A DNA stretch of 64,000 nucleotides from Pectinophora gossypiella (GCF_024362695.1 NC_065414.1:8697501-8761500), one strand, 5' to 3'; positions 23,609 through 34,879 are shown, counted from the first letter of the stretch. The notes: generated by a model from the letters alone, not told the origin. Numbers and translations: made by a program.

Positions 23609-24062
23609 ATGTCTTTGAAAACCAAATATTTACTGAGAGTCTTCTGTAAGTACGTGTACTATGCAGGGGCGGGCAACTGTTGGTACGAAGACATCTACCG
23701 TGAGACGATATTGTACCGGCTGTATAGTCTCATAACATTCTCTATTTACACGACGATGATTTTCCTCGAGAATGTGGCGGCTTTGTTCGGTACTTTCCCC
23801 GACGTGGAAAAAAATTCAGCTGTCATGTTCGCCGCTATACACAACATCGTGCTCACTAAAATGTATTTGCTGTTGTACCACAAGGATTCCATAAGGAAAT
23901 TGAATTTTGAAATGGCCACAGTCGGTGAGAAATTGGAGAAGGCGGGAAACATGAAGAAGCAGTATAGGAAAGTGAAATGGGGGAATTTGTTTTATGTAGT
24001 CTCTGTGTATTTATCTTTGTTCGCATACGGGGTCGAGAGTACGCGCCGGGCGGTTGTTGACG
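23609..24062 (+). CDS. odorant receptor (7tm_6 type), exon 1
   Basis: Insect odorant receptors are seven-transmembrane ligand-gated channel subunits that pair with Orco in sensory-neuron dendrites. This exon encodes about 151 residues from the ATG at 23609; the frame is open slightly further upstream but without an ATG. It has a short cytoplasmic N-terminus (MSLKTKYLLRVFCKYVYY). Three hydrophobic helices follow: LYSLITFSIYTTMIFLENV, AAIHNIVLTKMYLLLYH and LFYVVSVYLSLFAYGV. Between helices 2 and 3 is the basic loop with KLNFEMATVGEKLEKAG, characteristic of lepidopteran receptors. The exon ends inside a Gly codon (GAC G) at a consensus GTGAGT donor (24063). The continuation past it meets a stop at 24130 and is not coding. 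The frame and split codon join exactly to the exon at 24944. The specific receptor subgroup is not assignable by eye. Confidence 0.8.
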
Positions 24063-24943
24063 GTGAGTTTATTAAGTGCGAAGAAAAAAGGAAGGCTGTT
24101 AACGCCAGACCTTTACAGCCGCCTGTCTGATAAGTTTCCGTTTATTGGATTTGTTTTCTCAGGTGTTTTAACTTCTGTATAGGTTCACTGTTATCGTTTT
24201 GTAATTTCAACTTCATCGGACGCTAAACTTCTTAAAGCAGTCTTCTTATTACAATTCGCTATAATTTAATTTATTTATTTTGTTTTAATTCTAAAAAAAA
24301 CAGCTTCGTAGCTATTTGCTACGGTAACGTAACACTCTCGTAATCATGTAGCTTTAATTAAATGTAGACGTGTACATTTGTACAACAGAGATAAAAAGAG
24401 AAATTAAATCTTTATAAATTAAATCTTCGATAAAAAGAGAGATAAACATCCTTATTTCACTTACCTACTTATTGGCCCTGATTCCTGCAGACACCTCCTA
24501 ATTTTACTTTAAGTTATACCTGTCATTTTCTTATCCGCCGAAAAGGAAAGGGACAGATGATTGACAGCTCTTAATTTTAGGAAGAATAAGTAAAATGAAT
24601 AAATAACGCGGGCGAATCAAAAAGGTATCTCGCTGGTATGCACATCGTTTGACGTGTCCTGTCAACTTAATTCTGTCTGGTTATTAACTAATGCAAATTG
24701 TTACGTGTGTTTCATAAATTTTATGCTTGCCGATTACCCGTCCCTTTTCTTTTCGGCGGATAAGTAAATGACAGATATAACTTAAAATAAAATTAGATAC
24801 TGTTTACAGGAATTAGCACCATTGTCGATATTAACTATACCTATCATTCTACAATATTAAGGTATTTAGTGTCGTAGCTGTATTGCAACGAAACGTAGCA
24901 ACAGCGTAGCAATAATGTACATAACTTTTCTATTTTCTTATAG
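24063..24943 (+). other. intron 1 of the receptor gene, 881 bp
   Basis: Starts GTGAGT and ends TTTTCTTATAG. It is phase 1: the last G of exon 1 plus GA of exon 2 form Gly. The middle third is the family A MITE at 24473-24821. Confidence 0.78.
24473..24821. mobile_element. MITE family A, copy 2 (inside the receptor intron)
   Basis: Ends are TGGCCCTGATTCCTG at the left and CAGGAATTAGCACCA at the right, near-perfect inverses over the last dozen bases. The long arms contain CTTATCCGCCGAAAAGGAAA and its inverse TTCTTTTCGGCGGATAAG. Close relatives lie at 1799-2178 and 61039-61417. It lies clear of the splice sites (410 and 122 bp). Confidence 0.75.
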
Positions 24944-25250
24944 GACGTCCATTCTACACAGTAGTGACGTACCTTCCGAAATACGCTGACGAATCGGTAA
25001 CGGCGGCAGGGTTCCGTATTTTCTTCTACATAACATGGTTATACATGATGCTACCGATGATGTCGGCAGACTGCCTTCCTATCACCCATCTTATCACCAT
25101 GACACACAAGTTTATCACTCTATGTCAACACTACGAGCGGATAAGACAGCAGTTCGACGAAGACATTAACATAATACCCAAAGCGCAAGCGATAGAGAAG
25201 TTGAAAGCGGGGTGTTTAGAAGGGATACAGATGCATCAGAAGCTTATGTT
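24944..25250 (+). CDS. odorant receptor (7tm_6 type), exon 2
   Basis: About 102 residues continuing exon 1. It begins with the extracellular segment RPFYTVVTYLPKYADES, a common odorant-receptor feature after helix 3. A long hydrophobic region follows (FRIFFYITWLYMMLPMMSAD, then LPITHLITM), then a cytoplasmic stretch HYERIRQQFDEDI and KAGCLEGIQMHQKLM. The exon ends at 25250 before GTGAGT (25251), phase 2. Helices 5 to 7 and the stop codon are missing: I found no convincing later exon in the window. The gene may continue through long introns, or the copy may be broken. A SINE sits 11 bp beyond the donor. Confidence 0.78.
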
Positions 25251-25261
25251 GTGAGTTCAAT

Positions 25262-25546
25262 CATCATCAGCCCATTAACGTCCCCACTGCTGGGGCACGA
25301 GCCTTCCCTATGGATGGATAGGGATCTCCCTTAAACCATCACGCAGGCCCAGTGCGGATTGATGGTTATTAACGATTGCTAATGCAGCCGGGACCAACGG
25401 CTTAACGTGCCTTCCGAAGCACGGAGGCCGAGATGAAACTTTTTTTTTTTTGGGGTCACCTATCCTATGACCGGCCTTTGCGAAAGTTGCTTTACTTCAA
25501 CAATCGCAGACCGAGCGCGTTAACCGCTGCGCCACCGAGCTCCTCA
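25262..25546 (-). mobile_element. tRNA-derived SINE D at the splice donor, 11-bp target duplication
   Basis: The direct repeat GTGAGTTCAAT lies at 25251-25261 and 25547-25557, so the duplicated target includes the 5' splice site of the receptor exon. On the minus strand the SINE starts with a tRNA-like head (GCTCGGTGGCGCAGCGGTTA). It then has an A-rich segment, the shared core (25390-25426) and a tail ending CCCCAGCAGTGGGGACGTTA followed by GATGATGATT. A second copy lies at 38928-39189. Confidence 0.88.
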
Positions 25547-25557
25547 GTGAGTTCAAT

Positions 25558-25974
25558 ATCATTTATAAATATTTATGGTATTGTAATATTGTTAATATAC
25601 GGGGCTTATTGGATTGTGGGATGACACCCGCTGATCTCGTTGATTAAATAACGTTTATTACCTCTATAGTAGATACTCGTATAATGTTGGAAAGATGATT
25701 GGCACTTGTCTGTGTCTAATATCTATTTAACCTACTAAGATTAATACCAGACGAATGTGTAACATTATTTATTACACCTTAGAGCGTCAGTAGGTAACGT
25801 AGTGTTTAGAGAAATATCGACATTACATTTCATTTAGAATAGAATTTTTTTTTCTGTAGCCTAATCAATGTCCCACTGCTGGGCAAAGGCCTCCCCCTTC
25901 TCTTTCCAACCCTCCCTGTCCCGAATAGAATATAAATTGTTTATTATAAAATTATTAATTATTCAAAGAGACGT
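25558..25974. other. intergenic or intronic DNA with a LINE-tail scrap
   Basis: If the receptor gene continues, this is intron 2. At 25856-25925 the sequence CCTAATCAATGTCCCACTGCTGGGCAAAGGCCT is a reversed tail of a common lepidopteran repeat. Nothing else was recognised. Confidence 0.4.
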
Positions 25975-26285
25975 AGTGTAAAAGATATAGTGACTAAGAT
26001 TCAAAAGGGAATCTTAAATTGGTTTGGACTCGTAGAGCGGATGGAGGATAATAGGATTACAAAAGCAGTATACAAAGCGAAGGTTGATGGTAGGGCTGGA
26101 AGAGGAAGACCAAGAAGGACGTACATTGGCCAAACTGTACTGAACCGGCGAGCGTGAACAGGAACGATTGATGAATTTGAAGGAAAGAAGAGAAGTGTGT
26201 CAGGGTCGAAGCAACTGGAATTCCATAGTCTCTTCTTAACCCAGTGGGAAATAGGCGTGAGTTTAAGTGTGTATGTATGTATCAA
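25975..26285 (+). pseudogene. truncated LINE, C-terminal coding remnant and (GTAT)n tail
   Basis: Read in plus frames this gives WFGLVERMEDNRITK, then KAKVDGRAGRGRPRRTYIG, the conserved C-terminal end of a LINE polyprotein. A frameshift and stop follow. The 3' end GAAATAGGCGTGAGTTTAAG runs into TGTATGTATGTAT. The same family appears reversed at 48295-48545 and 13091-13172. Only the last tenth or so of the element is present. Confidence 0.7.
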
Positions 26286-26289
26286 TTAT

Positions 26290-26780
26290 TTATTGTTATA
26301 GTTAAGAATTCCATGCGTTTTTTCTCTGGGCAATAGTTTTGATAAACATTCTTTAAAAAGAAGAAACATTTACATAAATAGCCTATACGTGTCCCATTGC
26401 TATGCTGGGCGCACGCCTCCCCTCAATCAACTGGCGAAAAAAGTTAAATTATTAATTAGCATTAAAATGCTGGAATTATATACATGTACGCATATATCTG
26501 TTACAACGAATCCATGTCGAGACTACTACCCTTAGAATACCGATATAAAACTAACGATTTTATACCTACCAACTTTTATGGCCCATATTTGTATGTAAAC
26601 TAAGTTAAGTTCCAGGGAGCTGATATGAAAGAAACACGCCAGTAAAAGTTTTTTATCGTTCAGTTTGGCAGAGGAAATACACCGTGTGTTCGGAATCATA
26701 ATGTCGCTGCAAGTATGCGAGAGCTCCGCGGTAGCAGTTCTGCTTTTACTACGGCTGGCGGTAGGTGCAGTGTGTCACGA
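26290..26780. other. intergenic DNA, no gene recognised
   Basis: A short reversed tail fragment (CCCATTGCTATGCTGGGCGC) is at 26391-26410. Nothing else is supported. Confidence 0.4.
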
Positions 26781-26801
26781 TCAGTAGACGGTCAGATCTG
26801 G

Positions 26802-26986
26802 CCATCATCATCAATTAAAGAGCCACGCTCTTGTCGGTGCAGCATTTTCCATTCCAGTCTATCAAAGGCTAATTCCTTGACTTTCCTATAAGACACGACG
26901 TTAACCTTTTCTTTAATCTGTTCCATGTAAACTCTTCTTGGTCTTCCCCTTCCACTCTTTTCTTCTAGCTTTCCTTCTATGATGTT
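26802..26986 (-). mobile_element. 185-bp truncated LINE with 10-bp target duplication
   Basis: TCAGATCTGG at 26792-26801 and 26987-26996 flanks a minus-strand open segment. It reads LEEKSGRGRPRRVYMEQIKE, then VVSYRKVKELAFDRLEW and MLHRQERGSLIDDDG, the C-terminus of an endonuclease-reverse transcriptase LINE. The 3' end is a short GATGATGAT tail immediately after the coding end. It is intact over its length, so a recent 5'-truncated copy. Confidence 0.75.
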
Positions 26987-27105
26987 TCAGATCTGGTACT
27001 TCGTCTATTTTTTATTTAGTAAAAAAGTCAATAAGTTTTTACGATAATTATAAAAAAAATAAACCCTACACGAGACCTAACCGCTAAACGTACTAAATTA
27101 ACTTC

Positions 27106-27816
27106 ATTGTCTCCTTAACAAGCGAAGTAAATTGTCCCTTAGGAATAAGGTGAAAATCTACACGACTTGCATCCGTCCGATCATGACCTATGCAGGGGTA
27201 GTTTTCGCTCACGCGAGTCCCTCTCAAATTCACCGTCTACAGGTAATACAAAATCGTTTCATGCGGAAAGCCACGGGAGCTCCGTGGTTCCTTCGCAATG
27301 AAAATCTGCACATTGACCTAGGTCTGCCAACCATTGCCCAATGGCTCAAATTAGCTTCCAAACGTTTTTTCGATTCTGCTCCGCACCACCCAAATCCCCT
27401 GGTAGTTGCGGCTTCCGAGTACATTCCGCTTAGGGACGGTACTGAAAAGTATCGGCGTCCGAAGGACGTAATATACGATCCCGACGACCCGATTACTCTA
27501 GCCATAGAGGCAGCCAATCAGCTCGCGACACCAAACACTTCAGGTCCCCGATACCGACCCCGCCGGCGTGGTCGACGATTTCCCTCATTCAGCGCTTATC
27601 GCTATCGACCCACTAGGGTCGATTAATTCTTTCAAATATTTTTCCTCTCAGACGACGCCCTGAGCCGAGGTTCGCGCCCAACTGGGCACCCTCAGGCCTG
27701 TTGTCTTAAACGTTGTACCGGGTGAGAGCCTTCAGCGCTCCCCATTTGTCCGGCCAAGTAGTTAATGCCATCTGCGGCAAATCTACAATAAGTCACGTCA
27801 AAAAAAAAAAAAAAAA
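27106..27816 (+). mobile_element. 5'-truncated jockey-type LINE with 14-bp target duplication
   Basis: ACTAAATTAACTTC occurs at 27092-27105 and again at 27817-27830, directly after a run of 17 A's. The insertion holds the end of ORF2, a 3' untranslated region of about 173 bp and the poly(A). The untranslated part contains CAGCGCTCCCCATTTGTCCG, of which scraps also appear at 36765-36815 and 49765-49850. The duplication, poly(A) and 5' truncation are textbook target-primed retrotransposition. Confidence 0.93.
27108..27626 (+). pseudogene. jockey-type reverse transcriptase, C-terminal fragment
   Basis: About 172 codons, open to TAA. It begins CLLNKRSKLSLRNK, downstream of the RT active site, then IYTTCIRPIMTYAGVV, HRLQVIQNRFMRKATGAPWF and NLHIDLGLPTI, all characteristic of the jockey-clade thumb and C-terminal region. 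The end is Arg-rich (YRPRRRGRRF). It lacks RT motifs and endonuclease through truncation, so no activity is expected. The absence of stops suggests a young copy. Confidence 0.88.
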
Positions 27817-27830
27817 ACTAAATTAACTTC

Positions 27831-28385
27831 TTAGAATCCGCAATACCTATCATAGTGCTTTGCAAAAAAAAAGATTCATTATTATTGTTAGAGTAATAAG
27901 GTAGATTTACTATCTTTTTTAACTATACTCGCATTTTAGATAGTTATGCCCCTTCAGCTGTCTTCTGTAAACATCGAGCATTCGGCGATTATGTTATTAG
28001 TTGACATGACTATCATTGTCTCGCTACGACTCTTTAATTTCTGGGAGTACAGAGTGAGATGCAACGCTAAGAACCAGTGTAAGGTTATGGAGTAAAGTCT
28101 ATCATATTTTGAATTTAACATCACTACCGCACCAAATCTGACCGTCTACAAAACCTCAAGTAGAATTCACGTTTAAGTTTTCGGGGACGGCGATGTTTTT
28201 ACGACATTTTGATGATGAAAAGTTGTCTAACGTAACTTTAAACCAATTTTGCATAGAAGCAACAATTTACTTCTTTGTCTATCTAGTTACACAAAAGGTT
28301 TCGTAAAAAATAATAATATTTCATGTCGTTGAAAAGTCCCGCCAGTAACCCCTTTTTGGACTGGGTGGGTAGTCTTAGGTTTTCT
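27831..28385. other. intergenic DNA, no gene recognised
   Basis: Contains AAATCTGACCGTCTAC at 28134-28149, an inverted match (one mismatch) to GTAGACGGTCAGATCT near 26784-26799. The two sites enclose the two LINE insertions and may be arms of an older element. Confidence 0.35.
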
Positions 28386-28620
28386 ACAGGCTACAGGCAC
28401 ACCCCGAACATTTTATATAATACACCTCGTTTTACACAGACACTTTGATGTTATCATTCACGCGCATTTATATGTGTGACGTCTGACGCCCATATGATTG
28501 CAGACTAAAGTAAGACCGAAGGAGGGTGAGATAAACCTAGCTTAGCCGCTAGTGAGGTGCGGAGAGTGGCCGTTCCGTGATATTACTTATTCCCTATTCT
28601 GTGCTAAAGGCTTAATACAG
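28386..28620 (+). repeat. repeat family E, copy 1
   Basis: Shares with 34140-34385 the string TCGTTTTACACAGACACT, GACGTCTGACGCCCATA, a GTGAGnTAAACC..GCT block and GGAGAGTnGCCGTTC. A third piece is inverted at 63480-63615. Non-coding and of unknown class. Confidence 0.6.
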
Positions 28621-28714
28621 GCGTCTTTCGTTCAACAGTTATCCCCTCACATGGATTTGACGAACGCCTTTATGACGTATACCTTCGTGGGTTCACTTTT
28701 CTACTTACATAAAC

Positions 28715-29037
28715 ATAAACTGCCTATATACGTCCCACTGCTGGGCACAGGCCTCCCCTCAATCAACCGGAGGGGGTATGGAGCATACTCCACCACGCTG
28801 CTCCACTGCGGGTTGGTGGAGGTGTTTTTACGGCTAATAGCCGGGACCAACGGCTTAACGTGCCCTCCGAAGCACGGAATCATCTTACTTTTTCGGACAA
28901 TCAGGTGATTCAAGCCTGGAAGGTCCTTACCAAACAAAGGACAGTCTCACAAAGTGATTTTGACAATGTCCCCATCGGGAATCGAACCCGGACCTCCAGA
29001 TCGTGAGCCTAACGCTCTAACCACTAGACCACGGAGG
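28715..29037 (-). repeat. tRNA-derived SINE C-type copy
   Basis: On the minus strand it opens with a full tRNA-like head: box A in GTGGTCTAGTGGTTAGAGCG and box B in GGTTCGATTCCCGATGG (28974-29037). CACTTTGTGAGAC, the shared core (28843-28878) and the tail GGAGGCCTGTGCCCAGCAGT follow. No clear target duplication. A genuine tRNA is excluded by the long fused body. Confidence 0.8.
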
Positions 29038-29049
29038 CTGTTAATCTGT

Positions 29050-31364
29050 GGAACGCCGGCGAAGTGACTTACCAGGTAACATTTTGTTGTTTCAAGGTTG
29101 GGTTTAGGTCGACTTTAGAGAAGGGACAACTAGAGAAGGGATTACACATGCTTATAAGGTCTGACATAGTACGCTCACCTCATTATTTGACTTACTTGTG
29201 TAACGTTATAATATTAGTTCCGGTATTTGTCGTATTTCAAGGACCTTACGAGTATATTTGCACAATTTTAGTATTTTACATGCTATAGAATGAAGTAAAA
29301 CTTCTAAATGGTCTGTAGAAAATAATTCAACAGTTTTAGTTTGTTTCTTCTTGTGCATACAAAACAGAATGATCGTCACTCAGCACTCGTAGTAACTGTT
29401 TTCAACATTGTTCACGTTAGTTTCACGCTAGATGATAAATAGCAGATCTTTTAAAACTGGCTAAAGTGGCATGTCGTTGGGATAGTTTAATACCTCTTTG
29501 GGTTATACTACAAGTGATCAGAATCAATTATTCAACGTAATTATCATGGATAAACTTGTTGAAGCTCAATGTAACATTTTTGAATTTTCGTCATTTCGCA
29601 AGGTGTTAGAAATGACAAGAAACTGCAACAGCAACACATCTTTTAAATCAGTGAGGGTATACATACATTACAAGTTATTTAATAACTAGAGGAACACATT
29701 CAATAACAGACATTTTATCATTTAGGAAATCATTTATCTTATAATAAGCTTTACGTATATAAAGTAAGCTTCACATGAGCTTTAAATTTATTTTCTGAAT
29801 ATAACGTATTGCGTGATACTGGAATGCGATGTTTATTAAACTAGGTACGATGTTGTACCATGAGGTGGTCATCCATTTATCATGTTATAAATTAATGCAT
29901 GGAACTATCCCGTCGATATATACCTTAAGAGAATTCTGCATATGTCCTCAGGCATCTCTCGTTTCGCCTGCTATGTTCTATTGTGGATGGCATCTCGGTG
30001 CAGTGGACAGGCACCCACATCGAGACATCAGACGGTTGGTTCTGATTGGATGTACGCAGGCGCAGAAGCCACTTATACTCAAGGCTTTTGGCATACAGGA
30101 CTTGTCTTACGAGACTTTCGTTTCGGTGAGATGTAAACATTATTACGTCAGTTACGTTAGTGGCCGACAGGGATCTTGTGGCACTTCCATGACATTGACA
30201 GAATCATGCGCTGGTGTGAACCTTCTCTAACATTCTCCATTAGTAACAATTGCAAAAAAATACGTTTTCATAGAATGCGGCGTTAGTTTCTATTATGCCA
30301 CGTGCGAAAGATTCTTGTTGCTTCATACCATACATGCCAGTTACGTCAGTCTGTCATAGTTAACGACAGTCACTTATATATATTTTTTAAATATACTTAA
30401 ATGTGTTTGGGTCAAAAATTTAAAAAGATTTAATTTTTGAATTCGCGATATCTTCGCCAATGGATAGTATATGGATCCATTAATTAAATACATTTTCTCT
30501 TTTGTTTTGAAGAATAGCTTCTGGGCGTTTTCCAAGAACTTACAGTTTACTGTATTATCTAAACTCAGTGCATTTCTTGACACAAATAAAAAAAAAAACA
30601 GTCAATTAAATTGATTTTGTTATGAAAATAATTCAATGAAAATCCTTTTTCAGGTTGCAAGAATGACTTATTCTATATTCGCAGTATTTTATCAGCGTGG
30701 AGAGTGAATGAACAGTTCCTCGAATACAAATTATGGCCCCATTAATGAAATAATTACAAGCTTTCATTAAATGCATATTAATCAGTTCAAAAGGCCAATT
30801 CGTGGAATAAAGTTCGGAACAATCGACGAATTTTAACAAATTTTCATCTTCATAAGTTAAGGAGATGCCAACAAGTATTGGTGTGTTTTCTTAAAATAAC
30901 TTGTTTATCCTCGCACTAAATTGTTCCATTGAAAGGCAATAATTATGTAAAATTTAAACTATTTTAAGTATTTTGAAATTAAATGAAAAATGTTCTCTTT
31001 CGATGGTTTCTATAGGTACGTATACGTAGTATTATTACTTATTCTATGCTATAGGTGAACAATACACTAAACTTATTTATATACATACACAAAGAAACTC
31101 ACAGTGTTGTCGACTTTTGAAAAAGTGCTGTTTTTGTCGTTGATATTAAGTTTATTGAATACAATACTTATTCAGTCGATATTTAATTTATTATATTTAT
31201 TATAGTCGGTTTCTTAGGTAGTTAAATTTGATATACTTTATATAAGTTGATAAATATAAGAATATTACATTTTTACTTGTATTATTATTTTGCCTGTTCA
31301 CGTGTTCAGTCGATTTTTACGACATTCCAGGATGATAAACTTCGGGGATTATTCAAAGTTTTCC
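29050..31364. other. intergenic or intronic DNA, no gene recognised
   Basis: The less AT-rich patch at 29930-30230 has short overlapping frames on both strands but no domain I know. I looked here for later receptor exons and found none I could defend. Confidence 0.35.
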
Positions 31365-31379
31365 TATTCGCCCTTTACC

Positions 31380-31728
31380 ACATCTCCGTAGCATTTTTCC
31401 GTTTTTCACAGGGTCCGCATACCCCACCTGAAGATTTGACAGGGCCGGTTTTTTACAGAAGCGACTCCTTGCTTGAACTTCCAACCCACCCAAAGAGAAA
31501 ACCAGCCCAATACAGGTTGGGTCACATGCCTCTGAAAATGTATTTCTCGGGAATGTGGGTTTCCTCATGATGTTTTTCTTCACCGCTGAGCACGTGATTA
31601 TTATTTATGATCCAAACATGAATTCGAAAACAAATTCGTCAATCAGTGGTTTAGGCCTGAGCTGGATTTGAACTTGCGACCTCAAAGTGAAAGGCAAGTA
31701 TTCTACCAGCTGGGCTAACACGGCTTCT
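31380..31728 (-). mobile_element. tRNA-derived SINE, 349 bp, with 15-bp target duplication
   Basis: TATTCGCCCTTTACC at 31365-31379 and 31729-31743. On the minus strand it has a tRNA-like head with box A (TAGCCCAGCTGGTAGAATAC) and box B (AAGTTCAAATCC), then GTGCTCAGCGGTGAAGAAAA, AACATCATGAGGAAACCCAC and GCATGTGACCCAACCTGTAT. A decayed plus-strand relative is at 42395-42685. The long perfect duplication marks a fairly recent insertion. Confidence 0.92.
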
Positions 31729-31743
31729 TATTCGCCCTTTACC

Positions 31744-34139
31744 GTGCATGGCAATAAGGATAGTAAGTATATTATTTTCTTTTAATAAGTACCTTTGTGG
31801 TATCCTAGCAGCGCCTTATAAAACTGGTGGCGGTATAATAAAAATACCTTTTGTATTCCTGTTCTCCTTTACAATCCTTTTATCTTTGTGTTTTCAGCAA
31901 TTTAGTGTGCTTCGCCTAATCCTCATTATAAATGTAAATTTTAGGAGCATTTATATTATTTTTGTTGAACCTAGAGAATTATGTAACGCCTGAAGTATTT
32001 AGCTACATTTTAGAATAATCAGAGCGTGACTGAAACCAGCCCAGAACGAACGAGACAGTTTGCGGGGCATGCCTCGTAAGCTTTACTTAGCATAGCTTAT
32101 GCCAGATTGCCAGTCTTTCAAAAAGTACCTATACAAAAATATAAACGTGCAAATTCAGATGAACTGCTTGCACATTTAAAGCGTTCTTCATCATTAACAG
32201 CTTAAACCAAGTAAAGAGAAAAGACCGAAAATTTCTGTATTTGGACGGACTATATAAACATAGATAGGTACATATTTATTCTCCTAACTCTAAGTCCTTA
32301 TTAAGACGACTAGTTTAGACGTGCTTGAAGCGCCACGCTTTCAGTGTGCCCGTAAACCCGAGAGAAGGTAACGACCGGATAAACCTCGGATGAACTTACG
32401 CCTTTCTACGGATAGGATAAGATAATTAATATGTAAATTGCACTAAATTTCCTTTTGATCTTCAAATCAGACACTTAAATGGATCGTGTTTACTAAGTAA
32501 TTAAATTGTTAACATGTCCGATGGATGTATGATCTGCCAAGTAGAAACGGGTCCCAGAGGCACTATTCGTTTATCCGTCGTGGTCCCTTTATTTTAAATG
32601 ACTACGATCTAAAAGGTTCCCCTCAAAGTGGCAAAGTAATCTCATTTCCAATTCAATCCTGAATTGTGCGTTTCTAAAAGTGATTCCTAGGTGCTTTAAG
32701 GCTCTAATTGTCCTGTTAAACGATTCGGAAGCCCTTCTATGTCTTTCTTACACACGGGTTAAAGTGCGATGTAATGTTTTGACTATCTAGTTTTAAGGCT
32801 TAAGTTTTAATCATATTATGTTATTGACTTTAATTTTGAAGACTAAGATAATTTATTTTTGTAAAGTTAGCAAAAACAAATAGTGTTAGTATAGTTTGTT
32901 TAAGTTTTGTTTGTTGTCGTCCTCGCGTCAGACAGAGTACTGCGGGGCGGAAGGCAAGAGGGAAACCACTGCCCTATTTTTCCCTCAGCATGGAGAATGC
33001 TACATCTATAAGAGACCTTAAATTAGTGATGAAAGTTTAGCATCATAAATAAGATTAAGTTCTTATAATGGAAAATGTTATAGATCTTGAATAAACTAAT
33101 ATGTATAACTGATCAATGACAAAGCTAAAGAACGTGAGGATTGCGAGGAAACTCAATTGAAGTAGGTGTAGGTGACGCACATTAATATTTACTCACTAAA
33201 ATTAAAATATCATGATTGGCTGCCCTGATTGGGAATGGCCGTGATCTTATGTTATGTTGCAAACCTATTTTAGTATTTTTGGTACATGTAACGCCATCTA
33301 GTGTATTTGTTTTGAAATAAATTTATAAAATCGTTTGTGGGCAGCTACAGCCAACACATAATATTTTTTGTTTGATAACCCTCGAATACTTTCTTTTTTA
33401 AGTCAATATCCGCCGTCGGGTTGGCTTACTGCTCGCACCAGCGATTTTCGGTTTTGCTAAAGTTTTCGCGTTTTTAATCAGCCTATCATCTACAAAAAGT
33501 TTGGTCCCTCGAGCCAGATCGCGACTGGCGGGATGTATTCAACGCCGCCGCGAAATATAATAATATTTGAGAAAAATAATGTTGAGTAATGTAACGTAAC
33601 CTGTAACTTAGGTGATTGATCCTCCCTTCGGGTTAGAAGTTGATGATTTTTATAGTAGACATAAAACTTAAGAGCAAAGAAAACTACAAATAAAATACAG
33701 ATTTATTTTTTTACAGTAACTGCAGGAAAGTATTATAATTTTTTGTTCCCTGCTCTCCGACCTCGTTTCCGATATTGTTCTTTCATTTCAAATCGTATAG
33801 CGTATTCAAAATTTTATATCTCCTTCATTTATGACGGATATAAAAACCCCCCGTAAAAATGGACTTCATATCAAATGAGACGTAGCATTTACGGTCAATT
33901 TTCGCCCAATTGGATGTATTCAAAGCTATCTGAAACGATTAGCGGGAAGTTGTGGGTTCCAATACATATTAATGACTACCATAGTGATTGCTCCGGTATA
34001 CCAGTATCCATCCTGTATAAAATTAAGGGATTTACGAGTTTTCTCTGGGGCCGTATAAACTTTATCTTAACTAACCTCTGTGCCGCGTTCGTATAAATTC
34101 GGGATAGATCCGAAATATGTAGACTTACTGTGCTCTTAT
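31744..34139. other. intergenic DNA, no gene recognised
   Basis: 32918-33000 (CGTCCTCGCGTCAGACAGAG..GGAAACCACTGCCCTATTTT) resembles a LINE 3' untranslated segment. 33400-33560 is less AT-rich but its frame is broken. No host gene is supported. Confidence 0.35.
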
Positions 34140-34385
34140 TCGATGTGCAATTACCTCATGTAGACCGACATACCCCGGACACATCTTACAAAACACATCG
34201 TTTTACACAGACACTACACATTGATTTTATCGTACTCGCTCGCGCATCTGTGCGACGTCTGACGCCCATACGTTGGAGACTAAAGGGGGATTGGGTGAGG
34301 TAAACCCAGCTCAGTCGCTGATGGGGAGCGGAGAGTTGCCGTTCTATATGTAGTATTATTTCTTATTCTATGCTAGCACAGTTTG
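34140..34385 (+). repeat. repeat family E, copy 2
   Basis: Aligns by eye with 28386-28620 over most of its length, including TTTTACACAGACACT, GCGACGTCTGACGCCCATAC and GGAGAGTTGCCGTTC, and ends in CTTATTCTATGCTA. Non-coding. Confidence 0.6.
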
Positions 34386-34879
34386 TGTTTAAATGGTGGT
34401 AAGGTGTTTTTAAAAACGCACTTATTTATTGGGTACCTTTTAAAATATATATTTTCAATCAAATTGTGTGAAAATATGGAGACCTACAGTACTTACCTAC
34501 ATACATTTTATCACGTGGTACGAAGTGTACACAGTGTATACAGTCGGCATGAGTTTGAACGGCTCCTTTGTAGTACTTCCCGGTAATGGATTGGCATCAG
34601 AAACAGGTGTTCTGAGGTATTTCGCACATGTTATTCCATTGAGGCTTAACATCTCGGGCTTAAATGTCGTTCTGATATTTAACAATATGGTTGATTTTAA
34701 ACATTTGAAATCATAGCGGAATCGAATGGCAGAGCCACAAGTAATCAGAAGACAACTTGGATCTGATGAACCTTATGGTGAAAACGGATCAGCCTATCGA
34801 CCATAATGATAGTCCATCATATTAAAAAGGACACAATCCCGCTGCCGGATTACATAGTAAAACATACATAACATAATAT
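34386..34879. other. intergenic DNA
   Basis: Two short overlapping frames only; no domain recognised. Confidence 0.35.

Noticed and set aside
28974..29037. tRNA-like sequence with good A and B boxes (also at 35550-35613 and 31660-31728)
   Set aside because: Each is the head of a SINE, fused to a roughly 250-bp body, and at two of the sites is bracketed by target duplications. No free-standing tRNA gene is supported.
29829..30230. 133-codon frame considered as a host exon
   Set aside because: No domain, atypical composition, and equally long frames on the opposite strand. Not the missing receptor C-terminus.
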